The notes under the pieces are model-generated. The model was not told the origin of the DNA and ran no database searches. It saw only the letters and a list, made by a program, of their open reading frames with translations. A stretch of 6,123 nt of DNA from an uncultured Aeromicrobium sp. GTDB taxonomy: Bacteria; Actinomycetota; Actinomycetes; Propionibacteriales; Nocardioidaceae. Numbering within the stretch: the stretch's first letter is position 1; every line of letters begins with the position of its first letter. Below are positions 1 through 4,423 of the stretch, in pieces. The stretch is taken from assembly GCF_946221465.1 (NCBI RefSeq), contig NZ_CAMJVP010000206.1:1-6123 (forward strand), given 5' to 3'. The position numbers were made by a program, and so were the translations under genes.

Positions 1-42
1 GTCGCAGACGGAGGAGATGACCGGGACATCGCAGATGCTCAC
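1..42 (-). CDS. Start of probable TrbL-like conjugal transfer membrane protein (3' end outside window)
   Basis: Only the first 14 codons are present, reading VSICDVPVISSVCD, and the gene runs off the window's left edge. The GTG start at 42-40 is preceded on the minus strand by GGGAGG with an 8-nt spacer, a good ribosome binding site. From memory, large TrbL-like (polytopic, VirB6-type) proteins of actinobacterial conjugative elements begin with a similar Cys-Asp-Val-Pro ... Cys segment and commonly follow the small two-helix membrane proteins seen here, so position and N-terminus agree. The start overlaps the stop of a 16-codon mini-ORF by GTGA. The identification rests on 14 residues and synteny; it could be another membrane component of the same cluster. 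Confidence 0.45.
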   Translation of the reverse strand, partial: MSICDVPVISSVCD

Positions 43-89
43 CGTGACCGCCTCCCTGCGACCGGACGAAGGTCAGCTGGGGTGGTCAT
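39..89 (-). CDS. 16-aa mini-ORF bridging two genes, possible translational-coupling peptide
   Basis: This reading frame encodes MTTPADLRPVAGRRSR. Its ATG shares one base with the TGA of the upstream membrane protein gene (TGATG), and its own TGA overlaps the GTG start of the next gene (GTGA). It has no ribosome binding site of its own, so it could only be translated by ribosomes re-initiating from the upstream stop. Such a frame would carry ribosomes across the 46-nt gap to the downstream start. The peptide resembles nothing I recognise and may have no function as a protein. The exact fit at both ends is seen directly; translation and coupling are inference. A short chance ORF in GC-rich sequence remains possible. 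Confidence 0.3.
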   Translation of the reverse strand: MTTPADLRPVAGRRSR

Positions 90-358
90 CAGACGGCCTG
101 CCCGACGCCCCAGAAGAAGTTGATGAGCGTCACCGCGGCACCGCAGATGATCGCCGCCCCGCACGACACGAGCACACCGACCTTGCCCCGGCTGGCGAGG
201 TGCGGGTTAGAGGAGTTGGCGCCGAAGCCCCACACGATCGCCGAGACGATCAGCGCGAGGACGGAGAGGATCAGGCCCACGGTCATCACCGCGCCGACGA
301 TGATGCGCAGTTGCTCGATACCGGGGAGACCTGAGCTGTTGGGGTCGATGTCGATCAC
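89..358 (-). CDS. Small two-helix integral membrane protein, DUF6112-like, conjugation cluster (copy A)
   Basis: This 89-residue protein has a short polar N-terminus, a hydrophobic helix at about residues 18-44, a short polar loop containing SSNPHLASRGK, and a second hydrophobic helix at about 60-83 ending NFFWGVG. It would sit in the cytoplasmic membrane. It is clearly a paralogue of the gene at 1097-1363: the shared core is LRxIVGA, LIVxAIVW, GAA and NFxxGVG, with roughly half of aligned positions identical. I recall this type as DUF6112, found in actinobacterial conjugative elements next to a TrbL-like gene. Two helices with a small loop and under 90 residues resemble a VirB2-type pilin without a leader, but that is inference. 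The start is GTG, with AGGAG 8 nt upstream. The stop shares a base with the following mini-ORF. The methyltransferase lies divergently upstream. Confidence 0.75.
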   Translation of the reverse strand: MIDIDPNSSGLPGIEQLRIIVGAVMTVGLILSVLALIVSAIVWGFGANSSNPHLASRGKVGVLVSCGAAIICGAAVTLINFFWGVGQAV

Positions 359-472
359 GAGGGTGCTCCTGACTGTTCACGGGGACGTGTTCTCGACGGT
401 CAGGTGCGCCCGATCACCCCGTGGCGGCATCCGTGCAGCGCGGCCGGTGGCTCGTATCGTGGAGAGGTGGTG
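359..472. promoter_or_regulatory. Divergent intergenic region between membrane protein A and methyltransferase
   Basis: This 114-nt gap separates divergent genes and is the only place in the left third of the window where both strands could start transcription. On the plus strand TATCGT at 455-460 could be a -10 element; its expected start falls near the run of GTG codons at 467-475, and GGAGAGG at 461-467 is the ribosome binding site. I see no convincing -35 for it. An inverted pair CCTGAC (368-373) and GTCAGG (399-404) flanks a smaller CACG-GGGA-CGTG element at 378-389, which could be an operator. No strong promoter for the minus strand is visible; its need is inferred from gene orientation. 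Confidence 0.35.
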
Positions 473-1081
473 GTGAGTCGAGTGGTGGCCGCGTATGCGA
501 AGCGTGCGGGCGAGTACATCGACGCCCTGGGGTTCATCGAGGCCACGGCCGAGCAGGACCGGAAACTAATCGGCGCATGGGCGGAGGACGTCCCCGGCCT
601 GATCCTCGATGTCGGGTGCGGGCCGGGACACTGGACGGCCTGGCTGCACCAACGAGGTCACGACATCGAGGGCGTCGACCCGGTGCCGGCGTTCATCGAC
701 CACGCCACGGCGACCTATCCGGGTGTCCCGTTCCGTGTCGGACAGGCCGAGCATCTGCACGTCGCGGACGCCGGTCTCGGCGGCATCCTGGCCTGGTACT
801 CACTCATCCACACCGACCCCGCCCGTGTCCCGGCCGTGCTCGGCGGGTTCGCCCGCGCCCTCACCCCGGACGGATCGCTCACGCTCGGATTCTTCGACGG
901 CCCGGTGGTCGCGACGTTCGATCACACGGTGACCACCGCGTACGTCTGGCCCGTCGACGCGCTCGCAGAAAGGGTCGAGGAGGCCGGGTTCACAGTGACC
1001 GCGCGGCACACGCGCACGGACCCCGGCGCCCGGCCGCACGGGGCGATCATCGCCCGCCGAACCCGGCCCGCCTCGGACTGA
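473..1081 (+). CDS. Class I SAM-dependent methyltransferase
   Basis: This 202-residue Rossmann-fold methyltransferase transfers a methyl group from S-adenosylmethionine to an unknown acceptor. Motif I is LILDVGCGPGHW (43-54), which binds SAM; the acidic end of strand 2 is IEGVDP with D69; GILAWYSLIH (104-113) matches the motif II/post-motif II region; PDGSLTLGFF (132-141) matches motif III. The protein is soluble, with no membrane segment, and of usual length for a stand-alone small-molecule methyltransferase. Three consecutive in-frame GTG codons (467, 470, 473) could start it; 473 is best spaced from GGAGAGG at 461-467. An in-frame ATG at 404 would add 23 residues unlike the family. It is the only clear plus-strand gene, lying inside a minus-strand conjugation cluster and ending 15 nt from a convergent gene, so it looks like cargo. 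Substrate cannot be told. Confidence 0.88.
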   Translation: MSRVVAAYAKRAGEYIDALGFIEATAEQDRKLIGAWAEDVPGLILDVGCGPGHWTAWLHQRGHDIEGVDPVPAFIDHATATYPGVPFRVGQAEHLHVADAGLGGILAWYSLIHTDPARVPAVLGGFARALTPDGSLTLGFFDGPVVATFDHTVTTAYVWPVDALAERVEEAGFTVTARHTRTDPGARPHGAIIARRTRPASD

Positions 1082-1100
1082 TCGGCCGCATCGCGGTCAG
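1078..1100. terminator. Hairpin spanning both convergent stop codons, possible bidirectional terminator
   Basis: CTGA (1078-1081) pairs with TCAG (1097-1100), and CCGC (1086-1089) pairs with GCGG (1093-1096) around an ATC loop, giving an 8-bp stem with a 4-nt bulge. The TGA of the methyltransferase and the TGA of the membrane protein on the other strand form the two ends of the stem. It occupies the whole 15-nt gap between convergent genes. There is no T-run on either side, so it is not a textbook intrinsic terminator, although such tails are often weak in high-GC actinobacteria. Confidence 0.3.
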
Positions 1101-1363
1101 AGCTGTTCGCCGACGCCGAGGAGGAAGTTGACCCACGCAACCCCGGCACCGGCCAGGGCAGCGGCGCCGAGGGAGACGAACAGGCCGGTGCGGGCTTTGG
1201 TGGCGGCCTGGTAGTTGCCACTGCTGGATGCGATCGCCCACACGATGGCGCAGACGATCAGCATCAGCACCGCAACGATCAGCACGAACATCAACAGGGC
1301 GCCCACGATGGCGCGCAGGTCTGAGGCGCCACCGACGCCGCCGAAATCGGGGAACACATCCAT
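1097..1363 (-). CDS. Small two-helix integral membrane protein, DUF6112-like, conjugation cluster (copy B)
   Basis: This 88-residue protein has an N-terminal polar segment MDVFPDFGGVGG, a hydrophobic helix at about 18-45, a polar loop SSSGNYQAATKARTG, and a second helix at about 62-82 ending NFLLGVG. It is paralogous to the product of 89-358 and shares its LRxIVGA, LIVxAIVW and NFxxGVG positions. The true start is the ATG at 1363-1361: its A overlaps the TGA of the peptidase gene (TGATG), and AGGGGG lies 6 nt upstream inside the peptidase C-terminus, so it is probably translationally coupled to it. A longer in-frame extension reaching 1597 is Arg-rich shadow sequence and is not coding. Its role as a membrane or pilin-like part of the conjugation channel is inferred from size, topology and neighbours. 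The gene ends against the convergent methyltransferase. Confidence 0.75.
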   Translation of the reverse strand: MDVFPDFGGVGGASDLRAIVGALLMFVLIVAVLMLIVCAIVWAIASSSGNYQAATKARTGLFVSLGAAALAGAGVAWVNFLLGVGEQL

Positions 1364-2529
1364 CACGCACCCCCTGTCGTGGTGCAGCCGGCGAGGGCGG
1401 TGTCCCCGCCGGTGACGCCTTCTGCGCCGTGCTCGGCGAGCCAGGCGGTGGCGTCCACCGGGTCGGAACCGCGCCCGCCGGGGTGCATTTCCAGGTGCAG
1501 GTGGGGTCCGGTGGAGCGGCCGGAGGAGCCGACATCGCCGATGTGCTGTCCCGCGGTCACGCTCTGCCCTTCGGCGACGTGGATGCCGGTCTCCCACATG
1601 TGCGCGTAGTACGACGCGACCCGCTCACCTCGCACGGTGTGCTCGATGATGACCAGCCCGCCGAACCCGCCACTGAACCCTGCGTGCACGACCACCCCGT
1701 CGGCGATGGCGAGGATCGGGGTGCCGTCTGCGGCGGCGAGGTCGGAGCCTGCGTGGAAGGCGCGTTCCCCGGTGAACGGGTCGGTGCGCCACCCGAAACT
1801 GCCGGTGTCCACCCACGTCCCTTCGGGCAGTGAAAACACGATGCGGGTGGTCTCCGTCACCACCGGATCACCGCCGGCCCCGGTGGGTGCGGGGCGGGTG
1901 AGTGCGGCGAGGATCGCTTCGGCGACCGGCTGATAGTTCTGATACCTGTCCGGGTACGCGGAGACCTCGACGGCCTGCGCGGCCTCACCGGGGTCGAGTT
2001 GCTGCCAGCCGGGGATGTCGAGCAGCCCTCTGGGGCTCGGGTAGTTGGGGCCGGTGGGTCCGCCATAGAAAGCGCGCGCCTGATAGGTCGGGTCCATGAG
2101 GTCGGCGACGGTGCCCCAGCCGGATTGCGGGCGCATCTGGAACAGACCCAGGCTGTCGTGGTCACTGCCGTTGCCGTCGTTCGGGTAGTCCGCCGATTCG
2201 GGGTAGGTGCCGGTATTGGCGAGCATCCGCAGGTGCGATTCGGTAAGCGCGGCCATCAGCGCGATCACCACGCCGGGCCGGCCCACCCCGGCGGTCTGGG
2301 AGCCTGTGGCGATGATCGTCGCCGCGTGAGTGAGCTGCGTCTTGTTCAGGGTGACGGTCTCCCCGTTGCGGGTGGTGGCGGTCAGGGAGTCCGGGATCGG
2401 GCCGACGATCAGCGATCCCGGCGCGCAGGCGGTCATCGCCGGGTTGACCACCGCGGCGACCCCGACGAGCACGACCGAGGGGGCCAGGAACAGCAGGGCC
2501 ACCGCGGCGGCGGCGAGTTTCTTCCACAT
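1363..2529 (-). CDS. Bifunctional peptidoglycan hydrolase: lytic transglycosylase-like plus M23 endopeptidase
   Basis: This 388-residue exported cell-wall enzyme probably opens peptidoglycan locally for the conjugation channel. Residues 5-29 form a signal peptide or anchor. The region 65-205 looks like a lysozyme/transglycosylase domain: E97 in ALTESHL is the likely catalytic acid, and DSLGLFQMRPQSGWG (125-139) matches the family's GLFQ segment. Residues 230-365 are a peptidase M23 domain with all metal/catalytic motifs visible: H259-xxx-D263 in HAGSD, YYAHM with H310, and HLH with H343 and H345. Only two cysteines were seen outside the domains, C35 and C382, which could form a disulfide; MTAC at 32-35 is a poor lipobox. 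VirB1-type hydrolases of this two-domain plan are usual in Gram-positive conjugation clusters. The gene starts 14 nt after the VirB8-like gene with only a weak ribosome binding site (GGCGG) and ends in a TGATG overlap. Confidence 0.9.
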   Translation of the reverse strand: MWKKLAAAAVALLFLAPSVVLVGVAAVVNPAMTACAPGSLIVGPIPDSLTATTRNGETVTLNKTQLTHAATIIATGSQTAGVGRPGVVIALMAALTESHLRMLANTGTYPESADYPNDGNGSDHDSLGLFQMRPQSGWGTVADLMDPTYQARAFYGGPTGPNYPSPRGLLDIPGWQQLDPGEAAQAVEVSAYPDRYQNYQPVAEAILAALTRPAPTGAGGDPVVTETTRIVFSLPEGTWVDTGSFGWRTDPFTGERAFHAGSDLAAADGTPILAIADGVVVHAGFSGGFGGLVIIEHTVRGERVASYYAHMWETGIHVAEGQSVTAGQHIGDVGSSGRSTGPHLHLEMHPGGRGSDPVDATAWLAEHGAEGVTGGDTALAGCTTTGGA

Positions 2530-2543
2530 CAGGACACCGCCGT

Positions 2544-3245
2544 CTATCGCAGGGGGTTGTCGAGCTGGGACAGCCGCAGCAGCTCACAGTGCGTGCCGGT
2601 GATCCCTCGGTTGGCGACGACCGGGGTACAGACGATGAACACCGTGAAGACGACCGGGCGGGAGGCCTCGACGGGTTCGGTGCCCCAGGTGCCGTCCCGG
2701 TGCCGGGTCCCCTCGATGGTGTATGCAACGGCGCCTTCGGGAATCTGGCCGGGTGCTGCCTGCGAGGTCGCGGTCACCCACGCCTCCGGGATCGTGGCGG
2801 TGTCGATGGTCAGCCACTGGCGGGTCTGGTGCTGCCGGAGCTGCGCCCACGCCTCCGCGCCGGGCAGGTAGGCGCGGACATCGCCGGCCAGCGCGTCCGC
2901 CTCCTCGCCGGCGGCGACATCCACGATGACCTGGGCGTAGTCGGCCGGCCCGTACCCGCTGGTGGTGTCCCAGCCGAACAGTGCCTGGGCGACCTGCCGG
3001 GCGAACGCCTCCGGCCCGCCGAGCTGTGACACGGGCGCTGGCCCGGCCGGGGAGGTTCCGGTTGGCGGGGCCGTGATGGTCGGGGCCTGTGTGCCGGTGG
3101 GGGCGGGTTCGGTGCGGGGTGCGGGGCCGCGCAGCAGCCCGTAGATGCCGACACCGACCAGCAGGGCGAGGACGAGCCCTGCGGCGATCAGGGCGATCAG
3201 CACACGGCGGCGGCGACGATCATCGGCAGGGGCGGTGGGGTCCAT
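2544..3245 (-). CDS. Bitopic VirB8/TcpC-like conjugal transfer protein
   Basis: This 233-residue protein has a short basic cytoplasmic N-terminus (DDRRRRR, 8-14), one strong transmembrane helix (15-38), a Pro/Thr-rich linker (41-75) and an extracytoplasmic domain (about 78-233). That domain starts with an amphipathic helix, FARQVAQALFGWD (81-93), then YAQVIVDVAAGE, and ends with beta-like segments including VVFTVFIVCTP (198-208). This topology is that of VirB8/TcpC-type channel scaffold proteins of Gram-positive conjugation systems; the assignment rests on architecture and position, not on a strict motif. C206 and C220 could form a disulfide. The ATG at 3245-3243 is chosen because GGGAGGAG lies 7 nt upstream and the extension above it is Arg-rich noise. 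It precedes the hydrolase gene, its usual partner. Confidence 0.72.
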   Translation of the reverse strand: MDPTAPADDRRRRRVLIALIAAGLVLALLVGVGIYGLLRGPAPRTEPAPTGTQAPTITAPPTGTSPAGPAPVSQLGGPEAFARQVAQALFGWDTTSGYGPADYAQVIVDVAAGEEADALAGDVRAYLPGAEAWAQLRQHQTRQWLTIDTATIPEAWVTATSQAAPGQIPEGAVAYTIEGTRHRDGTWGTEPVEASRPVVFTVFIVCTPVVANRGITGTHCELLRLSQLDNPLR

Positions 3246-3262
3246 GCGGGCTCCTCCCAGAA

Positions 3263-3281
3263 GGCGACAGAAGTGGTCGCC
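3263..3281. repeat. Inverted repeat, 6-bp arms, upstream of virB8-like ribosome binding site
   Basis: GGCGAC (3263-3268) and GTCGCC (3276-3281) are perfect inverted copies around a 7-nt loop. In the minus-strand transcript the stem would end just before the ribosome binding site of the VirB8-like gene. It could be an operator or an RNA hairpin; there is no T-run. Confidence 0.4.
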
Positions 3282-3308
3282 AGGAAGGTGCACCCCGCCA
3301 CCCCGAAG

Positions 3309-3323
3309 GCCGATCACATCGGC
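3309..3323. repeat. Inverted repeat, 6-bp arms, 3-nt loop, after parB-like stop
   Basis: GCCGAT (3309-3314) and ATCGGC (3318-3323) flank CAC. In the minus-strand transcript this tight hairpin lies 21 nt past the stop of the ParB-like gene, where a terminator or a transcript-stabilising hairpin would be expected. No T-run follows it. Confidence 0.4.
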
Positions 3324-3348
3324 GCCGGCCAGGTCGGCGCCGGTTAGG
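3319..3348. repeat. Two 15-nt tandem copies overlapping the parB-like stop codon
   Basis: TCGGCGCCGGCCAGG (3319-3333) is followed at once by TCGGCGCCGGTTAGG (3334-3348); 13 of 15 bases match. The second copy supplies the TAA stop of the ParB-like gene. Each copy contains the palindrome GGCGCC. It could be a pair of protein-binding sites on one DNA face and a half, or a recent slippage duplication that set the present stop. Confidence 0.5.
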
Positions 3349-4423
3349 CGATGTGTTCGCTGCGGCGCTCGGCCTGCCGGGACGCGCGTGCGGCGTCGGC
3401 GAACGCGACGGTCCCGGCGATGGTGTCCTCGAACCGCGACCATTGCTCGTCGGTGAGCGCCGGGCCGACCTCGGCGGGGTCGTGGTGCGCCCACCAGTTC
3501 GCGAGGTCGTCCCAGATCGCGAGGAAGACGGTCAGCGGGTATGGCACCGCCTCGCCCGGTTCGACCGCCGTCAGTCGGGGGCGGGGTTTGCGGCCGGTCT
3601 TCTTCGCCGCTTGCACGCGGGCGAGCGCGTCTTTGGCGAGGTGCTCCAGCTCCACGGCGCGAGCGTCCCGTTCCGCTGCCCGGACGCCGGCGGCCTCCGC
3701 CCGTGCCTGCTCGCGCAGCTCGGACGGCTGGGTGGGGTCGGCGGCGAGCTGGTCGAGCTCGGCGAGGGACAGTTCCGCGTTCATGCGCAGGTGGGCGGGG
3801 TAGACCTTCCCGCCGGCTCTGATCCGCTCCACTTCCTCCGCCGCACGCTGCCGGACAGCGTCGGGCTGGGCGGGGTCGGCGGCGAGGTCTTCGAGGCGCA
3901 CGATGCGTTCCATCGTGGTGTGGGAGTCGCGGCCGGTGACCATCTGCGCGGCTTGCACCGCCGCCTCCCCGGAACCCTCCCACGGTGCCGTTAAGTTAAC
4001 GGCACCGTCCTCCCCGCCTGCGTCGGCGGCCTGGAACCGGGTGGCCTCCTGTCGCAGCGTGGCCCCTTCGGTCAGGAGGACTTTGAGCTCCCGGTAGAGG
4101 GCGGCGGCTTCGAGCTGGGTGAGCGGTTTGTGCAGCAGGTTGTCGTCCTGCTCGGCCAGAAGCTGCCCGAGCCGGTCGGACACCCCGGACCGGACCCACA
4201 CGTTGACGGTCTTCCACCCGAGCTGCCGGATCGCCGCCAGGCGGCGGGCACCGCAGATCAGGTGCCCGCCGAGGGTGATCGTGATCGGTTGCAGCAGCCC
4301 ATTGCGGCGGATCGACTCGACCAGCGGTGCCAGGTCGCCGTAGTCCTGCCGGTGCCGGGACCCGACGCCGATGGAATCCACGGCCCGTTCCAGCTCGATG
4401 TGGCCGCCCGGCGGGGTGCTCAT
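3344..4423 (-). CDS. ParB/Spo0J-like DNA-binding protein with divergent C-terminal region
   Basis: This 359-residue protein starts with a ParB/sulfiredoxin-fold domain (about 10-105): DLAPLVESIRRNGLLQPITI (30-49), then the core motif CGARR (58-62). Canonical partition ParB has GERR here, so the conserved glutamate is alanine. LTQLEAAALYREL (101-113) begins the helical DNA-binding region. Residues 171-255 contain two copies of an LxxLAADPxQPxxxRxxA unit, 46 residues apart, followed by a charged helical stretch and a C-terminal domain rich in Trp/Asp (290-350). The family binds specific DNA sites for plasmid partition or gene control; no ParA is in the window. ATG at 4423 gives an ATGA overlap with the upstream gene; a longer frame to 4603 is shadow. 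A 27-bp palindrome with a TTA codon (L144) lies inside the gene. Confidence 0.8.
   Translation of the reverse strand: MSTPPGGHIELERAVDSIGVGSRHRQDYGDLAPLVESIRRNGLLQPITITLGGHLICGARRLAAIRQLGWKTVNVWVRSGVSDRLGQLLAEQDDNLLHKPLTQLEAAALYRELKVLLTEGATLRQEATRFQAADAGGEDGAVNLTAPWEGSGEAAVQAAQMVTGRDSHTTMERIVRLEDLAADPAQPDAVRQRAAEEVERIRAGGKVYPAHLRMNAELSLAELDQLAADPTQPSELREQARAEAAGVRAAERDARAVELEHLAKDALARVQAAKKTGRKPRPRLTAVEPGEAVPYPLTVFLAIWDDLANWWAHHDPAEVGPALTDEQWSRFEDTIAGTVAFADAARASRQAERRSEHIA
3726..3886. repeat. Direct DNA repeat inside parB-like gene (two 23-nt copies, 138 nt apart)
   Basis: The 23-nt stretches at 3726-3748 and 3864-3886 differ at one position and both contain GGGGTCGGCGGCGAG. They are 138 nt apart, exactly 46 codons, and encode the two LAADPxQP units of the ParB-like protein. 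Conservation at DNA level supports an intragenic duplication. Confidence 0.65.
3982..4008. repeat. 27-bp near-perfect palindrome within parB-like gene
   Basis: ACGGTGCCGTTAA (3982-3994) and TTAACGGCACCGT (3996-4008) are perfect inverted 13-bp arms around one central G at 3995. The AT-rich core TTAAGTTAA stands out in very GC-rich coding sequence. On the minus strand it encodes DGAVNLTAP of the ParB-like protein and includes a TTA leucine codon, rare in high-GC actinobacteria. Dyad symmetry, length and location in a parB-like gene suggest a binding site, perhaps a parS-like centromere or an autoregulatory operator. It does not match the chromosomal parS consensus. Confidence 0.7.

Larger units (their letters stand above)
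3246..3343. promoter_or_regulatory. Repeat-rich spacer between parB-like and virB8-like genes
   Basis: This 98-nt spacer is the longest untranslated gap in the minus-strand cluster apart from the methyltransferase insertion. It holds two perfect inverted repeats and one copy and a half of a 15-nt tandem repeat, listed separately, and the ribosome binding site GGGAGGAG (minus strand) for the VirB8-like gene. It divides the regulatory/partition genes from the envelope genes, so a promoter, terminator, attenuator or ParB-binding site is plausible. I cannot see a convincing -10/-35 pair. Confidence 0.35.

Noticed and set aside
404..472. ATG at 404 as the methyltransferase start
   Set aside because: The added 23 residues do not look like the family and the ribosome binding site GGAGAGG sits just before the GTG codons at 470/473.
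421..1131. 236-aa plus-strand frame overlapping the methyltransferase
   Set aside because: It is an Arg-rich +1 shadow of the methyltransferase, which has intact SAM motifs in its own frame.
1999..2871. 290-aa open frame on the plus strand
   Set aside because: It lies antisense to the hydrolase and VirB8-like genes, whose domains are clear. Its composition (Gly/Arg/Val-rich, no motif) is typical of GC-rich shadow frames.
3246..3983. Long in-frame extension upstream of the VirB8-like start, including a pentapeptide-repeat-like LTGADLAGADVIG
   Set aside because: The extension is Arg/Pro/Gly-rich shadow of the ParB-like gene. The GADL-like pattern comes from the 15-nt tandem repeat, and the ATG at 3245 has a strong ribosome binding site.
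3089..3994. 301-aa open frame on the plus strand
   Set aside because: It is antisense to the ParB-like gene and the spacer, Arg/Gly-rich with no recognisable domain; the ParB domain on the minus strand is convincing.
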